The position numbers and the translations under genes are program-made. Positions 51,709 through 60,818 of a stretch of DNA of 61,056 nt are shown piece by piece. Source of the DNA: Treponema sp. (lineage in GTDB: Bacteria; Spirochaetota; Spirochaetia; Treponematales; Breznakiellaceae); assembly GCA_009782555.1 (NCBI GenBank), contig WRIV01000015.1, positions 1 to 61,056 on the forward strand, given 5' to 3'. The notes beneath the pieces are model-generated. The model was not told the origin of the DNA, did not search any database, and was given only the letters and a program-made list of their open reading frames with translations. Every line of letters starts with the position of its first letter. The first letter of the stretch is position 1.

Positions 51709-53148
51709 CTAATGCATCTGAGTTCTTTCAATTTTCTTCAGCCGGCTTTCTTCCAGAATAATGGAAATGTTTTTTTCCTGGGTGGGGATTACCAGTCCTT
51801 TGGGGGCGTTCTTTGCCCTGCGAAGATATTTTACCTGGGTATAGTAAAGATTACCCCGGCCATTGTTCCTTCCCTTGGAATAAAACAGCGCCAGGTTTCC
51901 CGCATCCAGGAGGATTTCCAGAGGCACTGTTTTTCCCGGACGGTTCTTGATAAAAACATAGGACCCGGCCCAATCCCGGACATGAAGCCATAGATCGTTT
52001 CCTTTTACATGGCGGCGTAGCAGTTCATCGTTTTCCGCTGCGCTCCGGCCTACCAGAATAAGCCAGTCTCCGTCGGCAAAGGAAAGCCCCGGTCTTTCCT
52101 GCGGTTTAGCAGAACTCCGCGGTCCGGCGGAATATTTGTTTGACCGGGATTTGAATTTTTTTAGCAGTGCCTCCAGCCTGAGGGAGTTGGTTTCTTCCAG
52201 GAGCAGGTGTTCCGTTTCAGCAAGCCGGAGGAGTTCCTGTTCACCGGCGGCAATTTCTTTCCGCAGATCCCCCAGGCCGTTTTTTCTTTTACGGTACTGT
52301 TCGTAGTATCGGGCGGCATTTTCGGCGGGACTTTCTCTGGGGTTTAGTTCAATGCGGATTATGCCGCTGCCGTTATCCGCTTCCAGCCAGGAATCGTCCG
52401 GAGTCAGGGAGGCAGCATTGGAAAGAATTGTATCCCCGTATTCTTTATAGCATTCTCCGCCAGCATAATCCGATTCCTTTTCCCGCAGCCGTTCCATGGC
52501 TGCTTCCAGACGGTTTCGATTTTTTTCGATGGTCCGCCGCACTTCTTCCCTAAGCTGTTCCAGAGAAAGCCTGCCGCCGTGTTCGGCATACCAGGAATCG
52601 ATTCGTTTGTTAAAGGAATCTTTCCCGGGTAAATCCCTTGTTTCGTACAGCTTTTTCGTTTGCCCGGCGGAGCATTCCGGCGTGTAGCGGCCGCCAGTTA
52701 TTTCCCCTCGTTTGGGAAGCCGCCTCATCGCATCAAGGATCGTTCCTTCTTTGCCGGTAAGGATCACATTGGCAGCGTTGGACCAAAGCCTCAGATAAAG
52801 CAGGTAAAAATTTTCGCCCCGTCTTACAGCGAGCCGGATAATACGGTTATCGCCCAGTTGGACCGCTTCTTCAATGCGGCCATTCTGGATCCGGGCCTTT
52901 AGGAATTCGGCAAAGCGCAGGGGTTTTTCGCTTTTCGGCACGGCCCGGAATGTTTCGTGGAATCTGCAAGCCAGGGGGCTTAGGGAGATAAGGAGCAGAT
53001 GGGTCTTTCCTTTGCAATCCGGGCGATCTTTGCCGTACACCTGAAGAACAAGTACATCAAAGGTGCTTTGATAGATTTTTTGAATCTGCATGCCAGGAAG
53101 ATTTAGTTCGCCAAGAATCAGATCTATTTCTTTCCAGTTCAGGGACAC
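51709..53148 (-). CDS. RqcH-like NFACT protein (ribosome quality control / RNA-binding)
   Basis: A 479-residue protein in NFACT order. The N-terminal NFACT-N domain (about 1-165) has QIQKIYQSTFDVLVLQVYG and NANVILTGKEGTILDAMRR-like blocks. Coiled coils follow (about 190-330), then NFACT-R (about 370-460) with NDLWLHVRDWAGSYVFIKN and VKYLRRAKNAPKGLVI. Bacterial RqcH adds C-terminal alanine tails to stalled chains on 60S-like subunits. Here the HhH region appears shortened compared with the usual 560-570 residues. The start is GTG with AAGGAGGGG upstream. Confidence 0.88.
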   Translation of the reverse strand: MSLNWKEIDLILGELNLPGMQIQKIYQSTFDVLVLQVYGKDRPDCKGKTHLLLISLSPLACRFHETFRAVPKSEKPLRFAEFLKARIQNGRIEEAVQLGDNRIIRLAVRRGENFYLLYLRLWSNAANVILTGKEGTILDAMRRLPKRGEITGGRYTPECSAGQTKKLYETRDLPGKDSFNKRIDSWYAEHGGRLSLEQLREEVRRTIEKNRNRLEAAMERLREKESDYAGGECYKEYGDTILSNAASLTPDDSWLEADNGSGIIRIELNPRESPAENAARYYEQYRKRKNGLGDLRKEIAAGEQELLRLAETEHLLLEETNSLRLEALLKKFKSRSNKYSAGPRSSAKPQERPGLSFADGDWLILVGRSAAENDELLRRHVKGNDLWLHVRDWAGSYVFIKNRPGKTVPLEILLDAGNLALFYSKGRNNGRGNLYYTQVKYLRRAKNAPKGLVIPTQEKNISIILEESRLKKIERTQMH

Positions 53149-53183
53149 AGGAACCCCTCCTTAGTGTACCACGCTTTGATTTT

Positions 53184-53192
53184 TGATATAAT
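53184..53192 (+). promoter_or_regulatory. Extended -10 promoter of the GH3 gene
   Basis: TGATATAAT is an extended -10 with a perfect TATAAT (53187-53192). It ends six bases before the ATG at 53199. No Shine-Dalgarno sequence is present, so a leaderless mRNA is expected. Confidence 0.6.
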
Positions 53193-53198
53193 CCATTT

Positions 53199-54401
53199 AT
53201 GCGCAGGGGTCCAGAGCGGCTTTGTTTTGTCTTCATCTTCCTTTTGTTTTCTGGATGGATTTGTCCGGCCCAAAATATCCGGAACCAAGGAAGCATCGAT
53301 GCTGAATACCGCCGCCAGGCGGTCAGTCTTGCCGCTTCTCTGGAAATAAATACCCTGGCAGCCCAGGTCTTGCTGACCGCCGTGGACGGAAGGGACGCAG
53401 TCTCTCAAAAAACAAGGGAACTCCTCGCCAAAGTACCTGCCGGGGGAATCATGCTCTTCAGCCACAATATGGGCGTTGATCCGGAAAAAACAGGTATTTT
53501 TATAGCTGAACTCTTCCGCTGTATAACCGCCGTATCCCTCCCTCCCTTTATGGCAGCGGATCAGGAAGGAGGGTCGGTACAGCGTTTCCGGGGAAAGGCG
53601 GCGCTGCCGCCGCCCTTGTCCTACTGGGAAAAACTGCCGGAAAATAACAGGGGTGTATCGCCGCACAATACACGAAGCAATACCCGGAATTCCGGAAGTC
53701 CGCTTCCGGCAGCCATGGAGGCGGCCTTTGATGCCATAGAAAAGGATGCTGCCGGAGCGGGGCGGGAACTGCGGCGCATCGGTATCACCCTGAACCTGGC
53801 CCCGGTGACGGAAGTGTTAACAACGGAAAACCAGCCTTTCCTTAAGAACCGTTCCTACAGCCCTGACCCGGTTTTTGTTTCCAGGGCCGCCGCCGCCTTT
53901 GTCCGGGGCATGCAAAGCGCCGGAGTAGCCAGTACCCTAAAACACTTTCCCGGCAACTCCGCCGCCGATCCCCACCGGAGCAGGTCCGTTTTGACCCTCT
54001 CCGGGGCAGAATTGGAAAAACTCCTGGAACCCTTCAATGAACTGATACGGAGGGAAGACCCGGCGGTGGTGATGCTTTCCCATGTAATCGTCCCTTCCTG
54101 GGATACAAAACCCTCGAGCCTTTCTCTCCGCGCTGTAAGGCGGCTAAGGGGAATGGGCTTTACCGGCATAATCATGGCCGACGATTTTTCCATGGCTGCG
54201 GCGGGTTCTCCGGTGGAGATATGTGCAGTGGAGGCCCTAGCCGCCGGAGTGGATATGATCATGGCCTGGCCGGGGGATCTCCTAAAAATTCATCAGGCGA
54301 TCCTCACCGCCCTTGATACGGGAAAATTGTCCGAACGGAGGCTTCGGGAAGCGGCGGAGAGGATCATTTATCAAAAAATTCGGTATGGACTTATACGTTA
54401 A
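53199..54401 (+). CDS. GH3 beta-N-acetylhexosaminidase (NagZ-like), exported
   Basis: A 400-residue enzyme with an N-terminal signal peptide (about 1-25). GH3 motifs are ADQEGGSVQRF, NLAPVTEVL, KHFPGNSAADPH (residues 248-259, the NagZ general acid/base loop with the Asp-x-His pair kept) and IMADDFSM with the nucleophile Asp328. NagZ trims GlcNAc-anhydroMurNAc in cell-wall recycling and is usually cytoplasmic. An exported form would act on murein or glycans in the periplasm. The ATG carries an extended -10 six bases upstream. Confidence 0.9.
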   Translation: MRRGPERLCFVFIFLLFSGWICPAQNIRNQGSIDAEYRRQAVSLAASLEINTLAAQVLLTAVDGRDAVSQKTRELLAKVPAGGIMLFSHNMGVDPEKTGIFIAELFRCITAVSLPPFMAADQEGGSVQRFRGKAALPPPLSYWEKLPENNRGVSPHNTRSNTRNSGSPLPAAMEAAFDAIEKDAAGAGRELRRIGITLNLAPVTEVLTTENQPFLKNRSYSPDPVFVSRAAAAFVRGMQSAGVASTLKHFPGNSAADPHRSRSVLTLSGAELEKLLEPFNELIRREDPAVVMLSHVIVPSWDTKPSSLSLRAVRRLRGMGFTGIIMADDFSMAAAGSPVEICAVEALAAGVDMIMAWPGDLLKIHQAILTALDTGKLSERRLREAAERIIYQKIRYGLIR

Positions 54402-54407
54402 ACCCTG

Positions 54408-54413
54408 TATATT
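54408..54413 (+). promoter_or_regulatory. -10-like element six bases before the RluA-like start
   Basis: TATATT, then six bases, then GTG 54420 (ATG 54423 follows directly). A TGGACT at 16 bases is a weak -35 candidate. The gap after the GH3 gene is only 18 bases. Confidence 0.4.
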
Positions 54414-54419
54414 ATCAAT

Positions 54420-55151
54420 GTGATGGGAAAAGATATTGACCTGAACAGCCGTATCCTCTTTATTAATAACGATGTGATTGTGATTAATAAAACAGCGGGC
54501 GAAGCCATGGAGGGGGCTGGCCGGGGAATGATTGATTTACCGGTCCTCCTAAAAGAACAATTCGGCATAAAAAAAGGCCGGAAAAAAGATTTTGATCCCA
54601 TGGCGGTCCACCGGCTGGATGTACCGGTTTCAGGCTGTGCTCTTTTTGCCAGAAATGCTAAATCGGTAACCTTTCTAAACAAATCCTTTTCCCGCACAGC
54701 ATATGAAGGCGGCAGGGCGGAAAAATATTACTGGGCGGTGGTGGAATTGTCCCCGGCTTTTTCATCACTTCCCGATACGGGGGAACTAATACACTGGATT
54801 CACGCCAATGTAAATAAAAACAAAAGCACCGCCTATGACAAACCAACAGCCCAGCGCAAGGAAGCGATACTTCGGTACCGGATCCGCGGCAAAGGTAAAA
54901 GTTACGGTTTTATGGAACTGGAACTGGTCACCGGACGGCACCATCAAATCCGGGCCCAGCTTGCCGCTCTGGGCATCCACATCAAGGGCGATTTAAAATA
55001 CGGCGCCAAACGCAGTGAAAAAGACGGCGGCATACGCCTCCATGCTCGATCTCTCTATTTTCCCGATCCTTCTGTACAGGGGAATTTTATCCAGACAAGC
55101 GCCGATCCCCCGGCAACGGATAAACTATGGGACGCATTCCTGGAAACGTAA
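54420..55151 (+). CDS. RluA-family RNA pseudouridine synthase
   Basis: A 243-residue enzyme that isomerises uridine in rRNA or tRNA. The catalytic Asp is in AVHRLDVPVSG (about 62-72), preceded by the VINKTAGEAM loop and followed by ELVTGRHHQIRAQLA. There is no S4 domain. The paralogue (RluA, RluC, RluD, TruC) cannot be chosen by eye. The start is GTG 54420 or ATG 54423. No Shine-Dalgarno sequence is visible. Confidence 0.93.
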   Translation: MMGKDIDLNSRILFINNDVIVINKTAGEAMEGAGRGMIDLPVLLKEQFGIKKGRKKDFDPMAVHRLDVPVSGCALFARNAKSVTFLNKSFSRTAYEGGRAEKYYWAVVELSPAFSSLPDTGELIHWIHANVNKNKSTAYDKPTAQRKEAILRYRIRGKGKSYGFMELELVTGRHHQIRAQLAALGIHIKGDLKYGAKRSEKDGGIRLHARSLYFPDPSVQGNFIQTSADPPATDKLWDAFLET

Positions 55152-55179
55152 CAGGTACACGCCGTTTTCCAGCGGGGAA

Positions 55180-56463
55180 CTATAATTTCCGTAAAGCCTC
55201 CCTATGCCGGTAACGGAAAAGCATGGCAATAAAGCTCCGGTTTTCCAGGGGGGAAACGGAAAAATAGTACAAATGGGCGGGACAATTTTTTTTACAGTCC
55301 GAAGAACCAAAACCCTTTACCGGTACACCTCCCAGGATAAGTAGTTCCCCAGCAAGGGCACATTCCAAATTATGAAAGGAACGGATGGGAAGTGCCGTTA
55401 TGGAACCCCTTGCAAAGGGAGTAAGGTAATCCAGGTGCCAATGTTTGCTCTTCCGGATCTTCCGTTGATGACGAGTTATCCGCTGGTCCAGGTTTTTCAT
55501 TGCCGATCCCGCATATACATACCAGCCCGGCATAAAATTGATCCTGCCCAGGTTCCCCACTGTTATCTCTTTTTTTTCGGCAATTTCCAGAACGAGAAGG
55601 TAACTGCCGCTGTTGTTTTCCGCCAGTTTACCCCAGCTTAAATCAACCGGAAGGCGGGGGTTTATCAGAACCGCCCCGCCCCTTCTGTCCAGTTTAAGCA
55701 GCGCCGCATGAACCTGGACGAGCGGTTTTGCATTTTCTGCCGCCGTGCCAAGCCGGGAAAAACCCGCCGCCAGGACCGGATCGGTGTGGAAATCTGGAAT
55801 AAATACTTCCGGCTCGCTGTGGACAATAATAAAAAGCACATGGCACTGGTAGCCCCTCCTGCTCAATTCTGCCAGTTCTTCCAGATGTTTAAGGGCCCGT
55901 TCACTGGGGGCATCGGGAAACATCGCCACACCGTGCTCAACAAGGGAACAGGCCTTGACTTCCACCAGATGACGGCGGCCCCTGTTATCGGTACAGAAAA
56001 AATCAAACCGTGAACCGCCGATGGTGTATTCTGTCTTCACTTCTTTTAAACCGTTTATTATTTTTTGCACCACAAGGCTTTTCGCCGCATTGTTTGCCCG
56101 GGACGAAAAAAGGGGTACAATCACTTCTTTGCCGGTAACGTTGTCTGTGTAGTACAGTCCTACGGCGGTATATGATGTTTTTGTTTTGCCCGAAATGTCT
56201 TTTCTTTTTTCCAGGATCAGCCTGATTCCCGGAATGCTCCTGCCCCGGAAACCAAAAAATTCAATAAGCCGGCCCGGATTGGGACAATGGCAGGGAATTT
56301 CTTTTCCTTCATGTTCTGCGATAATCAAAAACCGGTTTGGCCGCCGGACAAAAATCACTTCCAGATCGTTAGAAAAAAGTTTTGCCTGTTCAAACTTGTT
56401 TGTAACTATTATCCCCTGCTGTTTTTTTAGAAATGCCCCTTGACTCCTATCCCTTCTATCCAA
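55180..56463 (-). CDS. SfsA-DUF123 fusion protein (nuclease-like)
   Basis: A 427-residue protein. The SfsA domain (about 24-275) contains RPNRFLIIAEHEGKEIPCHC, SRANNAAKSLVVQKII and the PD-(D/E)xK-like pair Asp154 (SRFDFF) and Glu168-Val-Lys170 (HLVEVKACSL). The DUF123 domain (about 287-415) has WYVYAGSAMKNLDQRITRH, KHWHLDYLTPFA and GFGSSDCKKNCPAHL, a GIY-YIG-related nuclease fold. A DNA-processing role is likely but unproven. The start appears to be TTG 56463; no in-frame ATG or GTG is near the domain start. Confidence 0.88.
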   Translation of the reverse strand: MDRRDRSQGAFLKKQQGIIVTNKFEQAKLFSNDLEVIFVRRPNRFLIIAEHEGKEIPCHCPNPGRLIEFFGFRGRSIPGIRLILEKRKDISGKTKTSYTAVGLYYTDNVTGKEVIVPLFSSRANNAAKSLVVQKIINGLKEVKTEYTIGGSRFDFFCTDNRGRRHLVEVKACSLVEHGVAMFPDAPSERALKHLEELAELSRRGYQCHVLFIIVHSEPEVFIPDFHTDPVLAAGFSRLGTAAENAKPLVQVHAALLKLDRRGGAVLINPRLPVDLSWGKLAENNSGSYLLVLEIAEKKEITVGNLGRINFMPGWYVYAGSAMKNLDQRITRHQRKIRKSKHWHLDYLTPFARGSITALPIRSFHNLECALAGELLILGGVPVKGFGSSDCKKNCPAHLYYFSVSPLENRSFIAMLFRYRHREALRKL

Positions 56464-56498
56464 GCATATCTAGAAAAGGTATGTCTATGCGGAAAATC

Positions 56499-57656
56499 TT
56501 ACCGCCTGCCCCGTATCTGCTGCCGGGAATATTCGATAAATTCCCTTGCCTGTTCATGATACTCGTAATTTGGCTCAATCCGCAGGGCTGCTTCGAGATC
56601 AGCGATGGCTTTTTTGTAATCCCCTTTCTTATAATATGCCAGACCCCGGACATGATAAGCCCAGACCGCGGGAGCCAGTTTGATTGCCTGGGCGCAATCT
56701 GAAATTGCCTTATTAAAATCCTCTTTCATATAATAAGCGGAGGCCCGGCTTAAATAGGCTCCAAAATACTTTTTGTTCAGTTTGATCACCTGGGTTTGAT
56801 CAGCAATAGTTTTATCAAATTCACCCTTGCCGGCATAGGCCACACCGCGGAAATAATATGCGTCGATATATTTGGGAAACAGATTGATCGCCTGGTTAAA
56901 ATCTGCGATGGCCCGGTCATAATCACCTCTTTCTTGATACACCAGACCACGGTTGTAATACGCCAGGGTATAGTTGGGCTCCAGTCTTAACGCCTGGTTA
57001 TAATCCGTCAGGGCGCGATTATAATCGCGTTTCCCGTAATAAGCATAGCCACGGTTGTTATATACCACGAGAAAATTGGGTTCGAGCCTGAGCGCCTGGG
57101 TATAATCTGCGATAGCCCGGTCAAGGTCGCCCATGACATAATAGGTATCTCCCCTTTCACTATATGCTGCGGCAAACCTGGGATCCGCCCTTATCGCCTG
57201 GGAAAAATCCGCCAGGGCTTTTTCATAGTCTCTTTTATTGTAATAAACCAGAGCCCGGTTGCGGTAAGCCCATGCATAATTGGAGTTCAGCCTGATTGCC
57301 TGATCATAATCTGAAATAGTCCGGTTAAGGTCGCCCTTTGCAAAATATGAATTTCCCCGAATATAATATGCATAATCATAATCGGTCTTGAGCTTAATGG
57401 CCTGGCTAAAGTCAGCAATAGCCTTGTTATAATTGCCCAGCATATAATAGGCATTACCCCGGTTGGCATATTTTACAGGATCCTTGGAGTCTAGCTTTAT
57501 CGCCTGGTTAAAGTCCAAAAGAGCCCTGGCATAATCTTCCTTTAGATAGTATTCAATGCCACGTTCATTGAATTCATGCGCAGTTTTTGGAGCCTGCCCT
57601 GAAATCTGCCCCAGCAGGGTTAGAAAAAATGCCGTTGATAATAAAACCTTATTCAT
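56499..57656 (-). CDS. Exported TPR-repeat protein
   Basis: A 385-residue protein with a signal peptide (about 1-21) followed by about ten consecutive tetratricopeptide repeats of 34 residues (for example AYYNRGLVYQERGDYDRAIADFNQAI). Consensus positions Gly8, Tyr11 and Ala20 are regularly kept. There is no other domain, so it is a protein-binding scaffold in the periplasm. AAGGAG lies about eight bases before the ATG at 57656. Confidence 0.93.
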   Translation of the reverse strand: MNKVLLSTAFFLTLLGQISGQAPKTAHEFNERGIEYYLKEDYARALLDFNQAIKLDSKDPVKYANRGNAYYMLGNYNKAIADFSQAIKLKTDYDYAYYIRGNSYFAKGDLNRTISDYDQAIRLNSNYAWAYRNRALVYYNKRDYEKALADFSQAIRADPRFAAAYSERGDTYYVMGDLDRAIADYTQALRLEPNFLVVYNNRGYAYYGKRDYNRALTDYNQALRLEPNYTLAYYNRGLVYQERGDYDRAIADFNQAINLFPKYIDAYYFRGVAYAGKGEFDKTIADQTQVIKLNKKYFGAYLSRASAYYMKEDFNKAISDCAQAIKLAPAVWAYHVRGLAYYKKGDYKKAIADLEAALRIEPNYEYHEQAREFIEYSRQQIRGRR

Positions 57657-57727
57657 ATATTTCTCCTTAATTCTCTCACGGCAGTTTTTTTAAAAATTGA
57701 AATGCAGAAAAAAACAGGGCGCCATTG

Positions 57728-58975
57728 TTACACATGATGGCTTTCCATGGTCCGCAAAACAGTAAAGTGCGGATCGGCGCTGAAAACGGCAATTCCCCTT
57801 CCGGTACAGATAATGCGTTCCGTTTCTCCCTCTACAGCAGAAATTCCTTCGTCTAGTTTTGTCTCTTCGTAGGATGCAAAAAGAACACCGCTACGGAGGG
57901 TTTTTTGCCCCATCATGGGAATCTTTACCGTGGTTGGGTTTCCCAGCACCTGCTGTGTCTCCCGGGCAAAGGCAAGGCCGTAGGCATAGGCGGAGACGGA
58001 GTTTTCCATACCCAGACAGTATGTCATGTCCGGTCCTCCTTCGTAGGGCGCCCAGGGAGTAAAGGGCCGCCCGCCGTACTGCATCCACAGGTTGTTAAAG
58101 TAAAGTACCATGTCTTCTTCTCCAGCGGCTGCGGGACCGGGGCTAAAGGAAATATAGGCCATTTTTATGAAGGGATTTACCGCCGCAAGCCAGGTAAGAC
58201 CGGCATTTTTGGAAACCGCCCCGGAGGCAAAATCGGTATATCCCGAGGGAGCAGGGACCAGGGAAACATCTTCCTTGCCTCCCTTTAACAGCGGTGCCTT
58301 ATCTAGACTGGGAAATTCCGCTCCTAAAGCAAGGCGGGTGGTTGTATCGAATTCACCTCCCGGCGGCGGAGTCATCCATCTTTCTGCGGCCCCGGAAATA
58401 CGGCAGCCCTGAACAAGAAAAGGAGAGCCCAATGTGTTATGCCAGCCGGCGCATATTTCCAAATCCTGCATGCCGCGGTTCCGAACCCGAATGCTGGTAT
58501 AGTGAACACATTGGTGGGGAAGAAGCACATCGAGTTTGCTGAACGAAAGGGGAATTTCTCTGGCGGGGCTTTCCATGACCGACAGCAACCACACCGCTCC
58601 TGAATTTTCGTCCACATCACTGGTAACATAGCGCCATTTTTGATTGGCAGTCCAGCCGTGGGGCGGCATACCAACGCCGTCTACAATGTGGCCAGGACCG
58701 AAGTTGGGAATGCAGGGAAAATTTCCTGCAATATGATAAAGGAGATTAGCTTTCCAGAAAGAGCCGTGTTCAGCATCGTTGTATGTTTGTCCGCTGTTGG
58801 ATCGGAACCAGGGCATCCAGTGGGCGTTAATCCATTCTCCGCCATGGCGGCCCGAACATTCAGGTATCATCCCCCCAATATCATCGATCATCACCCTGAG
58901 ACCGGAATTTTCCAGGACCGTTGCTTCTCTTCCTCCAAGTTCAATCACCCGGGATATTAAGCTTTTATTGTCCAT
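57728..58975 (-). CDS. Protein of unknown function, possibly galactose-mutarotase-like
   Basis: A 415-residue protein that I cannot assign with certainty. It is rich in Gly, Pro, Trp and beta-type sequence, with no signal peptide or membrane helix. Segments such as VRNRGMQDLEICAGWHNTLGSPFLV and YTSIRVRNRGM (residues about 165-195) resemble mutarotase-fold sugar-binding proteins, which are often called aldose-epimerase-like. AAAAGGAG precedes the ATG. It lies between the TPR protein gene and the next unknown gene, all on the minus strand. Confidence 0.6.
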   Translation of the reverse strand: MDNKSLISRVIELGGREATVLENSGLRVMIDDIGGMIPECSGRHGGEWINAHWMPWFRSNSGQTYNDAEHGSFWKANLLYHIAGNFPCIPNFGPGHIVDGVGMPPHGWTANQKWRYVTSDVDENSGAVWLLSVMESPAREIPLSFSKLDVLLPHQCVHYTSIRVRNRGMQDLEICAGWHNTLGSPFLVQGCRISGAAERWMTPPPGGEFDTTTRLALGAEFPSLDKAPLLKGGKEDVSLVPAPSGYTDFASGAVSKNAGLTWLAAVNPFIKMAYISFSPGPAAAGEEDMVLYFNNLWMQYGGRPFTPWAPYEGGPDMTYCLGMENSVSAYAYGLAFARETQQVLGNPTTVKIPMMGQKTLRSGVLFASYEETKLDEGISAVEGETERIICTGRGIAVFSADPHFTVLRTMESHHV

Positions 58976-59012
58976 GGATGATCATCTCCTTTTTTTATTA
59001 TGATAAACTTGT

Positions 59013-59936
59013 TTAAGCTGATTTGCAATCATTTTTTTTCGGTTTTTGGGGCAGGGTTTTAAAAAAGTTTAAGATTGGTGCTGTCCAATCATTATTATCT
59101 GAATTCATAAAAAAGCCATATAGTTCCATGATGTGTTTCCTCAAACATTCCATGTCTTTTGCCTGAATCAGGGGACCCTTGTAATAAGGAGCGTATTCCC
59201 CGGGAATATCTTCCGCTTCTTCGGTACTGAAAAGACCCTGTACAAAGACTTCTGCATCGGCAGCGCTGAACAAGGAAGAATCAAAATGGCGCATGGCATA
59301 AAGGGAGGCGGCAATACAGTTAATGCTGTGCTGCTTTACATACAGGATCGCTTCGGCGATCGCCTGCGCCCCCTTAAATGTTTTTTCCGCAAGGCCGTTC
59401 AACTCCGATTCTTTCCCCAAACAATACAGGAAGCGGCGGAGGACAGTATAACCGTGAATCACCAACATTACATGAAGACTGGGGACACACATTAGATGGG
59501 GATCAAGCAAATGAACCAGGCGGAAACGCATGCCTTTTTTATACCGGGGCCGGTCTGTGGTGGAAAGATTTTTTGAATAAACTAAAAAGGCAAAGGAATA
59601 GAGATCCGTAATTGAGGTAATAAAGTCCGCTGCCAGGACCCGTCCCTGTTTTCCATGCCGGCAAAGAAATCCAAGAATGCGAATCCAAAAGGCCGAAAAA
59701 TCCAGATAGATTCTGATAAACAGCGGGTTAAAAGGAATTTTATCATCCAGAGTATGTTCAACCCGTGATACGGGAAGATGAGGAAAAAGGGCGGATCGGT
59801 ATTGAAAGAAAAAAAACTTGCGAAGGACGGTCGAAATACAGCGCAGACCCCGTTTTAACAGAAGGGGATGGATAAGTACGGTCAATGCCGTCCAGCCCAC
59901 ACCGGGGAGCAGAATTTGTTTGTTGTGTTTGTCCAT
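59013..59936 (-). CDS. Protein of unknown function with a PAP2-like CVPSLHV motif
   Basis: A 307-residue protein with two or three hydrophobic stretches (about 12-33, 78-100, 110-125). Near residues 140-160 it reads HLMCVPSLHVMLVIHGY, which resembles motif 2 of PAP2-type phosphatases (PSxH). No SR-x5-H-x3-D motif is visible, so the catalytic set looks incomplete. I do not assign an activity. AAGGGG lies before the ATG at 59936. Confidence 0.6.
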   Translation of the reverse strand: MDKHNKQILLPGVGWTALTVLIHPLLLKRGLRCISTVLRKFFFFQYRSALFPHLPVSRVEHTLDDKIPFNPLFIRIYLDFSAFWIRILGFLCRHGKQGRVLAADFITSITDLYSFAFLVYSKNLSTTDRPRYKKGMRFRLVHLLDPHLMCVPSLHVMLVIHGYTVLRRFLYCLGKESELNGLAEKTFKGAQAIAEAILYVKQHSINCIAASLYAMRHFDSSLFSAADAEVFVQGLFSTEEAEDIPGEYAPYYKGPLIQAKDMECLRKHIMELYGFFMNSDNNDWTAPILNFFKTLPQKPKKNDCKSA

Positions 59937-60008
59937 TCGCCCCTTGCCTTTCGTTTCTTTTTATTACATAGTACCCCTCAAGGAATTGTGCTTCAAGCGG
60001 GAGGAAAA

Positions 60009-60749
60009 ATGCTGGGACCATCAGTAAATGCCCTGACAATAGTTGTTTGTTCGCTGGCAGGCTGTTTTTTACTTCAAAATATTCCAGAACGGTTTGGAGA
60101 AACCCTTAAAAAAGGCCTGGGTCTGGCAACCATCTACATCGGAATCCAGGGAGCCCTGACAAACCAGCGGCCCCTGCTTCTTATTATGAGCCTGGTGGCG
60201 GGGGCGATCATTGGGGAGCTTATTGATATAGATAGATGGATGAACCGCCTGGGCCAGTGGGCGGAACAAAAACTCTACCGGCCCCCCCCCGGCGGGGAAG
60301 AAGTGAAAATCGCCGGTAAACCAGAAAAACCATTTGCCCAGGGGTTTGTTACGGCAAGCATACTGTTCTGTACCGGATCCATGGCAATTGTTGGATCCAT
60401 GCAATCGGGCCTTCTGGGCGATCACAAACTACTATATACTAAATCGATCTTGGATGGTACTTTTTCCATCGTCTTTGGCAAATCCATGGGCATGGGGGTG
60501 CTTTTTTCCGCCATCCCGGTATTTTTGTACCAGGGAAGCATTGTCCTTCTTTCCATGGCCTTAAAAGATTTTCTTACCGCTGAAATTATTACCGAAATGT
60601 CCGCCGTAGGTAATCTCCTGGTAGCCGCCATTGGTCTAAACTTTGTTTGTCTGTCCGAAGGAAAACCAATCAAAGTAGCAAACTTTATTCCGGCAATTTT
60701 TATTCCATGGATGTATATGGCCCTGGAAACATTGGCAAAGTTAAACTGA
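60009..60749 (+). CDS. DUF554-family membrane protein
   Basis: A 246-residue protein with about seven membrane helices. The family pattern is clear: the opening LGPSVNALTIVVCSLAGCFL, LKKGLGLATIYIGIQGAL, then IGELIDIDRWMNRLG and FVTASILFCTGSMAIVGSMQSGL. DUF554 (YdfK-like) proteins are putative transporters without a known substrate. GGGAGG eight bases before ATG 60009 fixes the start. It is divergent from the previous unknown gene. Confidence 0.9.
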   Translation: MLGPSVNALTIVVCSLAGCFLLQNIPERFGETLKKGLGLATIYIGIQGALTNQRPLLLIMSLVAGAIIGELIDIDRWMNRLGQWAEQKLYRPPPGGEEVKIAGKPEKPFAQGFVTASILFCTGSMAIVGSMQSGLLGDHKLLYTKSILDGTFSIVFGKSMGMGVLFSAIPVFLYQGSIVLLSMALKDFLTAEIITEMSAVGNLLVAAIGLNFVCLSEGKPIKVANFIPAIFIPWMYMALETLAKLN

Positions 60750-60818
60750 ACGCATTGAACAAAACCAAAAAAACAAAACATGCCCAAACCAATTTGTTTT
60801 ATTTGCCAGGATTGTTGA

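Noticed and set aside
59013-59936. PAP2-type phosphatase
   Set aside because: Only the PSLHV motif resembles the family. The third motif is absent and the helices do not fit well.
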